A stretch of DNA of 5,183 bases from Gracilibacteraceae bacterium. GTDB lineage: Bacteria; Bacillota; Desulfitobacteriia; Desulfitobacteriales; Syntrophobotulaceae. The position numbers were made by a program, and so were the translations under genes. The notes beneath the pieces are model-generated. The model saw only the letters and a program-made list of their open reading frames with translations, searched no databases and was not told the origin of the DNA. The DNA is taken from the NCBI GenBank assembly GCA_031263945.1, contig JAISEW010000150.1:1-5183 (forward strand), in the 5' to 3' direction. Below are positions 1 through 5,183 of this stretch, in pieces (within the stretch, counting starts at the first letter, position 1; each line of letters opens with the position of its first letter).

Positions 1-240
1 GCCGGGATCCTGAACCGGTTCTTTGTTTATTTTGCCGATCTGGCCAAGCGGCCGTTCATGGCGGAATACCGGCGCCGTTCCAATATTTTGGGACAAAGCG
101 TCCTCTGCCGGGAAGGCGATCTCTCTTACGCGGCGCGGGCCCTCGCCATCGACGAGGACGGAGGATTGGTCGTCGGTCTGGAGGACGGGAGCCGCAAAGT
201 CCTCGTCTCCGGCGAGACGCGGATCCGGCTGGCCGGGTAA
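1..240 (+). CDS. birA: Biotin--[acetyl-CoA-carboxylase] ligase, C-terminal part (5' end outside window)
   Basis: BirA activates biotin with ATP and attaches it to a lysine of biotin carboxyl carrier domains in cytoplasmic carboxylases and decarboxylases. Only the last 79 residues are visible, in frame from base 1 to a TAA at 238-240. They cover the end of the catalytic domain and the small SH3-like C-terminal domain. Family features seen are the EYRRRSNILGQSV segment (a W/Y-x-R-x-R-S-x-x-LG-x-x-V pattern), the turn AIDEDGGLVV, and the closing SGETRIRL, equivalent to the SGEV-type ending of the family. The biotin/ATP-binding GRGRxGR loop would lie upstream and cannot be checked, nor can an N-terminal DNA-binding repressor domain. 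The internal ATG at 58 is not a start, because the frame stays open to the window edge and the homology continues upstream of it. The next gene starts 51 bp downstream on the same strand. Confidence 0.83.
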   Translation, partial: AGILNRFFVYFADLAKRPFMAEYRRRSNILGQSVLCREGDLSYAARALAIDEDGGLVVGLEDGSRKVLVSGETRIRLAG

Positions 241-252
241 GACGGCCTTTTT
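231..252 (+). terminator. Candidate intrinsic terminator overlapping the birA stop codon
   Basis: GGCCG (231-235) can pair with CGGCC (243-247) across a 7-base loop, and five T residues follow directly (248-252). The birA TAA lies in the loop. The stem is only 5 bp but entirely G/C, and the T-run is short, so termination may be partial. The adjacent adenosyltransferase gene is on the same strand, so some read-through is possible. Confidence 0.42.
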
Positions 253-291
253 GGAAATATATGGGATTTTAATGACGAAAGGTGGGGAAAT

Positions 292-822
292 ATGGCCGGT
301 CTCCTGCATGTCTATATCGGCTACGGCAAAGGTAAGAGTACGGCGGCCCTGGGTCTGCTGCTCCGCTCCGCCGGGCACGGCAACCGGGTGCTTTACGGGC
401 AGTTCCTGAAATCCGGCCGCTCCGGGGAATTGACCGTCCTGCCCAAGCTGAGCGACAACGTGAAGGTCTGGCAGCCCGCGGTCTATTTGCAAAAGTTTTT
501 CCGTAACCTCTCTCCGGAGGAGCAGGAGGAGATGACCCGCGCTCAGCGCGCCACGGTGGAGGAGATGGCGGCGGAGATGGAGGGCGGCGGCTATGGTCTG
601 GTGATCATGGACGAGGTGCTGGATCTCGCCGATCTCGGGATAGTGACGGAAGCGGAACTCATAAGTCTGGCCGGCAGACGCCCGGAGGGGACGGAACTCG
701 TGTTCACCGGTCATAACGCCGGGCCGGACATCATCGCCCTCGCGGATTATGTGACGGAGTTCAACGCCCGGAAACATCCCTATAATGAAGGAGTGCCCGC
801 CCGCCGCGGCGTGGAATTCTGA
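292..822 (+). CDS. cobO: Cob(I)alamin adenosyltransferase (CobA/CobO/BtuR family)
   Basis: This enzyme transfers the 5'-deoxyadenosyl group of ATP to cob(I)alamin or cob(I)inamide in the cytoplasm, giving the adenosyl cofactor used by mutases such as methylmalonyl-CoA mutase. The product has 176 residues. A P-loop, GYGKGKST, lies at residues 10-17 (the family form is GNGKGKTT). A Walker-B-like VIMDE ends at residue 108. The C-terminal block TGHNAGPD (139-146) followed by KHPYNEGVPARRGVEF (161-176) matches the family ending of the KHP-x-x-x-G-x-x-A-x-x-G-I-E-F/Y type. The protein lacks the longer N-terminal extension of the Salmonella enzyme, which is usual for short Firmicute versions. The ATG at 292 follows a purine-rich GAAAGGTGGGG after 4 bases and sits 9 residues before the P-loop, so the start is secure. 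The usual R of the GRN motif is H here (GHN). The gene lies between birA and the sdh operon with a gap on each side, so it may be its own transcription unit. Confidence 0.9.
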   Translation: MAGLLHVYIGYGKGKSTAALGLLLRSAGHGNRVLYGQFLKSGRSGELTVLPKLSDNVKVWQPAVYLQKFFRNLSPEEQEEMTRAQRATVEEMAAEMEGGGYGLVIMDEVLDLADLGIVTEAELISLAGRRPEGTELVFTGHNAGPDIIALADYVTEFNARKHPYNEGVPARRGVEF

Positions 823-981
823 GATGATAATTTTCTGAAAGGAGGGGATCGGCGCCATTTGTTTTGAGTTTTAGCGGCCCGGTCATTCAGGCGCGGGAAG
901 GGAGGCGAAAACAGGCGATTTTTAGGAATAACGGTTTTCTGAGCCGCTGGCGGTACAGACTATCAAAGGGAGGGAAAGCAT
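823..981 (+). other. Non-coding gap upstream of sdhC, the likely place for an operon promoter
   Basis: This 159-bp region is the longest gap in the window. It contains two Shine-Dalgarno-like stretches that serve no visible gene, GAAAGGAGGGG at 837-847 and GAAGGGAGGCG at 898-907 (approximate edges). It also contains the real sdhC ribosome binding site at 967-973. TGATAAT at 825-831 resembles a -10 element but has no -35 partner at a suitable distance. I found no strong terminator after the adenosyltransferase, no FNR-like TTGAT-N4-ATCAA, no Rex-like TTGTGA-N6-TCACAA and no riboswitch-like fold. Whether the sdh genes have their own promoter here or are read through from upstream cannot be settled by eye. 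Confidence 0.4.
967..973 (+). promoter_or_regulatory. Ribosome binding site of sdhC (AGGGAGG)
   Basis: AGGGAGG lies 8 bases before the TTG at 982. It fixes the unusual TTG start, because the first in-frame ATG comes only at residue 50, after the first membrane helix. The same motif with nearly the same downstream bases (GGGAAA(A)GC) precedes sdhA. Confidence 0.85.
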
Positions 982-1596
982 TTGGATAAAAAAAGTAATT
1001 TTTTGATTCGCCGGATTCATTCTTTATTGGCTATCATTCCCATAGGTATTTTTCTCTTATTTCACCTGTCGCTGAACAGCACCGTGTTCTTCGGCGGCCG
1101 GCCCCTGTACGAGGCCGTGATCAATTTCATGAAAAACATGCCGTTGGTCTGGGTACTGGAACTGGTCATCATCTTCGTACCCATACTGGTGCACGCGATC
1201 TACGGGCTCTGGATCGTCTACGTCGCCAAAAACAACGCCTTCAATTACAAATATGGAAATAACTGGGCATTTTATCTACAGAGGATCACAGCGCTGATCA
1301 CGGCGGTTTTCCTCGTTTTTCACGTTTACCTCCAGCGTTTCAGCGTGCATGAAGCCGAAGGCGTGATCGACGGCCTGACCGGCCTGCTGCAAAATCCGCT
1401 CTTTTTCATCCTGTACGCGATCGGCCTGCTGTCGGCGATCTTTCATTTCTGTAACGGCTTTTTCACTTTCCTCATCTCCTGGGGCATCACTATCGGCGAC
1501 CATTCGCAGAAGATCTGCCGGTATATCTCCATGACGCTGTTCGTCGTTATCGGAGTATGGGGCGTCAGTATTCTGACGGTCATCGCCGGTTTCTGA
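982..1596 (+). CDS. sdhC: Succinate dehydrogenase/fumarate reductase cytochrome b558 subunit
   Basis: This is the membrane anchor of the menaquinone-linked succinate dehydrogenase/fumarate reductase. It carries electrons between the iron-sulphur subunit and the quinone through two b haems. The 204-residue protein has five hydrophobic segments, at about 14-34, 54-82, 99-118, 139-166 and 182-203. That is the architecture of the Bacillus/Wolinella single-subunit anchor, and no SdhD is needed or present. Four histidines, H28, H71, H114 and H155, fall almost exactly at the haem-ligand positions known for B. subtilis SdhC (28, 70, 113, 155). Family blocks RRIHSLLAIIPIGIFLLFH, VHAIYG and QRITALI are clear. 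The start is TTG with a good ribosome binding site. The first codons are markedly AT-rich compared with the rest of the gene, as is common near translation starts. No acidic residue lies in the fifth helix. The sequence does not tell whether the enzyme runs mainly as a dehydrogenase or as a fumarate reductase. sdhA follows after 57 bp. Confidence 0.93.
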   Translation: MDKKSNFLIRRIHSLLAIIPIGIFLLFHLSLNSTVFFGGRPLYEAVINFMKNMPLVWVLELVIIFVPILVHAIYGLWIVYVAKNNAFNYKYGNNWAFYLQRITALITAVFLVFHVYLQRFSVHEAEGVIDGLTGLLQNPLFFILYAIGLLSAIFHFCNGFFTFLISWGITIGDHSQKICRYISMTLFVVIGVWGVSILTVIAGF

Positions 1597-1636
1597 GGGG
1601 ACGGGCGCCGGCGCGCGTGTTTTATAAGGTTAACAT

Positions 1637-1643
1637 AGGGAGG
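1637..1643 (+). promoter_or_regulatory. Ribosome binding site of sdhA (AGGGAGG)
   Basis: AGGGAGG lies 10 bases before the TTG at 1654. It supports TTG initiation directly ahead of the Rossmann motif. The next in-frame ATG (residue 17) would cut into the FAD-binding GGGLAG loop. Confidence 0.83.
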
Positions 1644-1653
1644 GAAAAGCGAT

Positions 1654-3420
1654 TTGAGTAAACAAAAAATTATAGTCGTCGGCGGCGGTTTGGCCGGCCT
1701 GATGGCGACCATGCGAATAGCGGAAAAAGGCATGCCGGTCGATTTGCTGTCTTTGGTCCCGGTGAAAAGATCACACTCCGTTTGCGCTCAGGGCGGGATC
1801 AATGCCGCTTTGGACACCAAAGGCGAGACGGATTCGACGTGGGAACATTTTGACGATACCATTTACGGCGGGGACTTCCTGGCCAATCAGCCGCCGGTAA
1901 AAAGGATGTGCGAGGCCGCGCCCGGCATCATCTACACGATGGACCGGATGGGCGTCATGTTTACGCGCACTGCCGAGGGACTGCTCGATCTGCGCAATTT
2001 CGGCGGGCAGAAAAACAAGCGCACCGCTTTCGCGGGCGCCACGACCGGCGCTCAGCTGGAGTATTGCTGCGACGAGCAGGTGCGCAAGCACGAAGCGGCG
2101 GGGCTGGTCACCAAATATGAGGGCTGGGAATTCCTCTCAGCCGTCGTCGACGACGAGGGCCTCTGCCGCGGTTGTATCGCCCAGAACCTCACGACTATGG
2201 AGATCCGTATTTTCAAAGGCGACGCCGTGATCCTGGCGACGGGCGGCGGCGGCATGATCTACGCCAAGAGCACCACTTCCACGATTTGTACGGCCACGGC
2301 TGCCGGCAGCATTTTCCAGCAGGGGGCCTATCTGGCCAATATGGAATTCATTCAGATCCACCCCACGGCCATGCTGGGCGACGACAAGACCAGACTCATG
2401 TCCGAATCGGCCCGCGGCGAGGGCGGCCGGGTCTGGACCTACAAGGACGGCAAACCATGGTATTTCCTGGAAGAAATGTATCCGGCCTACGGCAACCTCG
2501 TGCCGCGTGACATCGCTTCCCGCGCCATCCACAAGGTATGTGTGGACATGGGGCTGGGCATCGACGGCAAGAATCAGGTCTATCTGGATCTGTCCCACTT
2601 GCCCACCGACTTCCTGAACCGCCGTCTGGGCGGCATTATGGAGATCTACGAAAAATTCCACGGCGACGACCCGCGCAAAGTGGCGATGAAGATCTTCCCA
2701 GGCATCCACTATTTCATGGGCGGCATCCATGTGGACGAAAATCACCAGACATGTATCCCCGGCCTCTTTGCCGCCGGCGAATGTGACTATATGTACCACG
2801 GCGCCAACCGTCTCGGCGCTAACTCTCTGCTCTCCGCGCTCTACAGCGGCACGGTGTGCGGCCCCGCCGCCCTGAAATACGCCAAGGGCCTGAGCAAGAC
2901 GGCGGAAGACGCGGACGAAAAAGCTTTCACCGCCGAACTGAAAAAACAGGAAGCTTTCGACGAAAAGATCAAGAAGATGAACGGCACGGAGAATCCCTAT
3001 GTGCTGCATCAGGAACTCGGCGAAACGATGCGCGCCAACGTGGGCATCGTCCGCAACAACAAGGATCTGACCGCCAACGATCAGGCCATCCGGGAGATCA
3101 AGGAGCGCTGGGAAAAAATAAATATGGTGGACGGGCACGGTTTCAGCAACCAGACCATCTTCTTTGCCCGCGACCTGAAAAACATGATCGAAGTGGCGCA
3201 CGCCATCACCGTCGGGGCGCTGCGGCGGGACGAAAGCCGCGGCAGTCACTACAAGCCGGATTTTCCGGACCGCAACGACGAAAAATTCCTGAAAACCTCC
3301 AAATCCCGCTGGACTCCGGACGGGCCGGAGATCGAATGGGAAGAAGTGGACATCTCTCTGATCAAACCGCGCAAACGTGTATACAACGTAGCGAAGGAGG
3401 TGTCGGCAAGTGGCAAATGA
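1654..3420 (+). CDS. sdhA: Succinate dehydrogenase/fumarate reductase flavoprotein subunit
   Basis: This is the catalytic subunit that interconverts succinate and fumarate, bound to the cytoplasmic face of the membrane through SdhB and SdhC. The 588 residues match the length of Bacillus-type SdhA. The N-terminal Rossmann motif GGGLAG is at residues 10-15. H41 in SHSVCAQGG is the expected histidine for covalent FAD. The block DFLANQPPVKRMCEAAPGI (74-92) is characteristic of the Bacillus-type branch. Expected substrate and catalytic residues are visible: H236 in QIHPTA, the SESARGEGG loop (250-258), R285 in PRDIASR (proton shuttle), H352 in GIHYFMGG and R386 in GANRLGANS. An AAGECDY motif near 374-380 marks the second FAD contact. 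The C-terminal RRDESRGSHYKPDFP block is also present. I see no frameshift or missing key residue. The start is TTG, and the 3' end overlaps sdhB by 11 bp, which suggests coupled translation in the order sdhC-sdhA-sdhB. Confidence 0.96.
   Translation: MSKQKIIVVGGGLAGLMATMRIAEKGMPVDLLSLVPVKRSHSVCAQGGINAALDTKGETDSTWEHFDDTIYGGDFLANQPPVKRMCEAAPGIIYTMDRMGVMFTRTAEGLLDLRNFGGQKNKRTAFAGATTGAQLEYCCDEQVRKHEAAGLVTKYEGWEFLSAVVDDEGLCRGCIAQNLTTMEIRIFKGDAVILATGGGGMIYAKSTTSTICTATAAGSIFQQGAYLANMEFIQIHPTAMLGDDKTRLMSESARGEGGRVWTYKDGKPWYFLEEMYPAYGNLVPRDIASRAIHKVCVDMGLGIDGKNQVYLDLSHLPTDFLNRRLGGIMEIYEKFHGDDPRKVAMKIFPGIHYFMGGIHVDENHQTCIPGLFAAGECDYMYHGANRLGANSLLSALYSGTVCGPAALKYAKGLSKTAEDADEKAFTAELKKQEAFDEKIKKMNGTENPYVLHQELGETMRANVGIVRNNKDLTANDQAIREIKERWEKINMVDGHGFSNQTIFFARDLKNMIEVAHAITVGALRRDESRGSHYKPDFPDRNDEKFLKTSKSRWTPDGPEIEWEEVDISLIKPRKRVYNVAKEVSASGK
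3394..3400 (+). promoter_or_regulatory. Ribosome binding site of sdhB (AAGGAGG) inside the 3' end of sdhA
   Basis: AAGGAGG, followed by TG, is a perfect match to the 16S anti-Shine-Dalgarno sequence. It lies within the last codons of sdhA, 9 bases before the GTG at 3410, and selects that GTG as the sdhB start. The GTG at 3400 is in the sdhA frame and is not a start. Confidence 0.85.
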
Positions 3421-4183
3421 TAACAAAGTGATCAATATTAAAGTCAAACGTCAGGACAAACCCGATTCGGCGCCGTATTGGGAAGAATTCAATATTCCCT
3501 ACAAACCCAATATGAACGTCGTGTCCGTGCTGATGGAAGTGCGCAAAAACCCGGTGAACGTTCAGGGTAAAGCCGTGAATCCCGTGGTCTGGGAGTGCAA
3601 TTGCCTGGAGGAAGTGTGCGGCGCCTGCACCATGCTGATCAACGGCGTGCCGCGTCAGGCCTGCGCCGCCCTGATCGACAAGATCTACGAGCAGACCGGT
3701 TTTGGCAAACAGATCGTCTTGGCGCCGCTGACCAAGTTCCCCATCGTCCGCGACCTGACGATCAACCGGGACCGGATGTTTGAGAATCTGAAACGCGTCA
3801 AGGCCTGGGTGCCCGTGGACGGCAGCTGGGCGATCGCGCGCGGGCCGAGATTCGCGGACAGAGAGCAGCGCTGGGCCTATATCATCTCCCGCTGCATGAC
3901 CTGCGGCTGCTGCCAGGAGGCCTGCCCCAACGTCAGCGGCAAATCCAAATTCATCGGCCCTTCGCATATAGCTCAGGTGCGCCTTTTCAATACGCATCCC
4001 ATCGGCGAAATGCACAAAGAGGACCGGCTGGACGCCCTGATGCTGGAGGGCGGGATCCAGGAATGCGGCAACGCGCAGAACTGCCGCAAAGTCTGCCCCA
4101 AAGAGATACCGCTGACCAATCACATCGCTTTCATGAACAAAGAAACCTTCAAATACGCGGTGCGCAAATGGCGGACCAAATAA
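3410..4183 (+). CDS. sdhB: Succinate dehydrogenase/fumarate reductase iron-sulphur subunit
   Basis: SdhB links the flavin of SdhA to the haems of SdhC through three iron-sulphur clusters. The 257-residue protein shows all the ligand sets. The N-terminal plant-ferredoxin-like domain has C65, C70, C73 and C85 (CLEEVCGAC, then C after 11 residues) for [2Fe-2S]. The C-terminal domain has C162, C165 and C168 of CMTCGCCQEACP plus C229 for [4Fe-4S]. C172, C219 and C225 (CGNAQNCRKVCP) serve [3Fe-4S]. Two extra cysteines, C63 and C167, flank the ligand sets and are not expected ligands. The CLEEVCGAC form is typical of the Bacillus-type enzymes rather than the E. coli CRSGICGSC form. The GTG start overlaps sdhA by 11 bp and has a perfect ribosome binding site. 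The 43-bp gap to the fumarase gene shows no terminator, which supports one sdhCAB-fum transcript. Confidence 0.95.
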   Translation: MANDNKVINIKVKRQDKPDSAPYWEEFNIPYKPNMNVVSVLMEVRKNPVNVQGKAVNPVVWECNCLEEVCGACTMLINGVPRQACAALIDKIYEQTGFGKQIVLAPLTKFPIVRDLTINRDRMFENLKRVKAWVPVDGSWAIARGPRFADREQRWAYIISRCMTCGCCQEACPNVSGKSKFIGPSHIAQVRLFNTHPIGEMHKEDRLDALMLEGGIQECGNAQNCRKVCPKEIPLTNHIAFMNKETFKYAVRKWRTK

Positions 4184-4211
4184 CGCGGAGCTATAAGTTT
4201 TAATATCAGGC

Positions 4212-4218
4212 AGGGAGG
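4212..4218 (+). promoter_or_regulatory. Ribosome binding site of the fumarase alpha gene, pointing to an ACG start
   Basis: AGGGAGG, the same motif as before sdhC and sdhA, lies 8 bases before an ACG codon at 4227-4229. That spacing equals the one at sdhC. It is 44 bases before the first conventional start in frame, the GTG at 4263, which has no ribosome binding site of its own. Confidence 0.7.
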
Positions 4219-4226
4219 CGAAGCAA

Positions 4227-5066
4227 ACGAAAACCATCGAATATCAAACGATCGTCAGCGAAGTGGCGCGGCTGTGCATGGAGGGGAACTACTACCTCGG
4301 CGAAGACGTGGTCTGCGCTTTCAAAAAAGGGCTGGAGGAGGAGGTTTCCCCCACCGGTCAGGATGTTTTCAAACAGCTTCTGGAGAACGCGGAGATCGCC
4401 GCCGAGGAGCAGGCGCCCATGTGCCAGGACTGCGGCGTGGCCGTCGTTTTCCTGGAAGTGGGTCAGGACGCGAATATCACGGGCGGACTGATCAGGGACG
4501 CCGTCACGGAAGGCGTGATCAAAGGCTATGCCGACGGCTATTTGCGCAAATCCATGTGCGACCCCCTTACGCGAGCCAATACCGGGAATAACGCCCCGCC
4601 GATCATCCACACCGAACTGGTGGCCGGCGATTCCCTGAAGATCACCGTGGCGCCGAAGGGCGGCGGCAGCGAGAATATGAGCGCGGTGGCGATGCTGCCG
4701 CCTTCCGCCGGACTGCCGGGCCTGAAAAACGTCGTCATCGAGCGGGTGCGGCAGGCCGGGCCTAATCCCTGTCCGCCCATAGTGGTGGGCGTGGGAGTCG
4801 GCGGTAATTTTGAATACTCGGCCATCCTGGCCAAGAAAGCCCTGCTCCGCGAACTGGGCGAACCCAGCCCGATACCGGAGATGGCGGCTTTGGAAGCGGA
4901 ACTGCTGGACGATATCAACAAGCTGGGCATCGGCCCCGCCGGTCTGGGGGGCAAAGTCACCGCTCTGGGCGTAGCCATTGAGTATCACCCCTGTCATATC
5001 GCCAGTTTCCCCGTGGCGGTGAACATCAATTGCCACGCCGCGCGGCATAAATCAGTGGTTCTGTAG
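4227..5066 (+). CDS. fumA: Class I fumarate hydratase, alpha subunit (probable ACG start)
   Basis: Together with the beta subunit encoded next, this forms the two-subunit, [4Fe-4S]-dependent, oxygen-sensitive fumarase that interconverts fumarate and L-malate in the cytoplasm. Read from ACG at 4227 the product has 279 residues, the usual alpha-subunit length, and begins MKTIEYQTIVSEVARLC if ACG is read as Met. Expected cluster ligands are C66 (PMCQDCG), C182 (NPCPP) and C269 (NCHAARH). Their spacing resembles that of the single-chain class I enzymes. Other family blocks are NYYLGEDV, RANTGNN, PKGGGSENMS and VGVGVGGNFE. In the motif that is usually CQDTG the threonine is a cysteine (C69). Starting at the GTG at 4263 would give 267 residues without the N-terminal helix, so I prefer ACG; a sequence error of ATG to ACG would also explain it. 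The related L-tartrate dehydratase alpha subunit is an alternative, but the sdh context favours fumarase. The beta gene starts 11 bp downstream. Confidence 0.88.
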   Translation, partial: TKTIEYQTIVSEVARLCMEGNYYLGEDVVCAFKKGLEEEVSPTGQDVFKQLLENAEIAAEEQAPMCQDCGVAVVFLEVGQDANITGGLIRDAVTEGVIKGYADGYLRKSMCDPLTRANTGNNAPPIIHTELVAGDSLKITVAPKGGGSENMSAVAMLPPSAGLPGLKNVVIERVRQAGPNPCPPIVVGVGVGGNFEYSAILAKKALLRELGEPSPIPEMAALEAELLDDINKLGIGPAGLGGKVTALGVAIEYHPCHIASFPVAVNINCHAARHKSVVL

Positions 5067-5070
5067 GAGG
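5065..5070 (+). promoter_or_regulatory. Ribosome binding site of the fumarase beta gene (AGGAGG)
   Basis: AGGAGG overlaps the TAG stop of the alpha gene and lies 7 bases before the ATG at 5078. This arrangement suggests coupled translation of the two subunits. The nearer ATG at 5073 is too close to the site and its frame ends after seven codons. Confidence 0.85.
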
Positions 5071-5077
5071 TTATGAA

Positions 5078-5183
5078 ATGGCGGAGAAATATTTGACCAC
5101 CCCTCTCAGCGACGCGGATCTGGAATCTCTGGAGATAGGCGATCTGGTCTATCTGAGCGGAGTGATATATACGGGGCGCGACG
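5078..5183 (+). CDS. fumB: Class I fumarate hydratase, beta subunit (3' end outside window)
   Basis: The first 35 codons of the gene are visible, open to the window edge. The product begins MAEKYLTTPLSDADLESLEI and continues GDLVYLSGVIYTGRD. This matches the family start: an L-x-T-P-L segment, then a short helix, then G-D-x-V-x-L-x-G-x-I-Y-T-x-R-D. The beta subunit supplies part of the active site for the [4Fe-4S] alpha subunit and corresponds to the C-terminal domain of single-chain class I fumarases such as E. coli FumA. The gene directly follows the alpha gene (11-bp gap) with its ribosome binding site across the alpha stop codon. A tartrate dehydratase beta subunit would look similar over so short a piece. 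Confidence 0.88.
   Translation, partial: MAEKYLTTPLSDADLESLEIGDLVYLSGVIYTGRD

Noticed and set aside
23..409. Plus-strand frame crossing from birA into the adenosyltransferase gene
   Set aside because: It overlaps two recognisable genes in another frame and its translation is S/R/G/W-rich without motifs.
801..810. Palindrome CGCCGCGGCG near the end of the adenosyltransferase gene
   Set aside because: It lies within the conserved coding block for PARRG, has no loop and no following T-run, and is explained by codon use.
935..963. Promoter-like pair TTTTCT ... GACTAT with 17-bp spacing before sdhC
   Set aside because: The match to consensus is poor, and transcription would start at or beyond the ribosome binding site, leaving no usable leader.
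823..981. Cobalamin riboswitch or redox-regulator site upstream of sdhC or near the adenosyltransferase
   Set aside because: The gap is too short for a full cobalamin riboswitch and I see no B12-box-like sequence. No FNR-like or Rex-like palindrome is present.
1605..1620. Ten-base palindrome GCGCCGGCGC between sdhC and sdhA, shortly before a T-run
   Set aside because: As RNA it gives a stem of only 3-4 bp with a tetraloop, and the T-run is short and displaced. A terminator inside the sdh operon is unlikely. GC-rich chance palindromes are expected here.
2137..3447. Long minus-strand open frame of 436 codons opposite sdhA
   Set aside because: It is antisense to an unmistakable sdhA over nearly its whole length. 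Its translation is rich in V, H, F, A and G with no recognisable motif, as expected of a shadow frame in GC-rich coding DNA.
3362..4237. Minus-strand open frame of 291 codons opposite sdhB
   Set aside because: It mirrors sdhB, shows no domain, and has no ribosome binding site that would argue for real translation.
4206..5048. Minus-strand open frame of 280 codons opposite the fumarase alpha gene
   Set aside because: It is a shadow of a clearly coding gene, with a biased H/G/R/D-rich composition and no family resemblance.

Overview
The window is an ordinary stretch of core metabolism from what looks like a GC-rich, Gram-positive-type anaerobe. I see no mobile element, CRISPR array, tRNA or rRNA. 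The organism is inferred from three things. The succinate dehydrogenase/fumarate reductase is the three-subunit Bacillus type with a single di-haem cytochrome b. The fumarase is the oxygen-sensitive, two-subunit class I form. The ribosome binding sites are strong and G-rich (AGGGAGG/AAGGAGG), with several non-ATG starts. A propionate- or succinate-metabolising Firmicute, perhaps in the Negativicutes or a syntrophic Clostridia-like group, would fit. The sequence alone does not fix the genus.

Layout, all on the + strand. Positions 1-240 are the 3' end of a biotin protein ligase (birA), with a small candidate terminator across its stop codon. Positions 292-822 are a complete cob(I)alamin adenosyltransferase of the CobA/CobO/BtuR family. 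Positions 823-981 are a 159-bp non-coding gap with two Shine-Dalgarno-like stretches and no convincing promoter. Then follows a tight operon: sdhC (982-1596, TTG start), sdhA (1654-3420, TTG start), sdhB (3410-4183, GTG start, overlapping sdhA by 11 bp), fumarase alpha (probably 4227-5066 with an ACG start) and the first 35 codons of fumarase beta (5078 to the window edge).

The sdh and fum genes catalyse consecutive steps: succinate <-> fumarate with menaquinone, then fumarate <-> malate. The two upstream genes handle biotin and adenosylcobalamin, the cofactors of the methylmalonyl-CoA route between succinate and propionate. A shared propionate/succinate role is therefore plausible, but it is an inference from gene order.

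The observation most worth a second look is the start of the fumarase alpha gene. Its reading frame has no ATG, GTG or TTG that is both near the ribosome binding site and able to give the full N-terminus. An ACG codon lies exactly where the start is expected.
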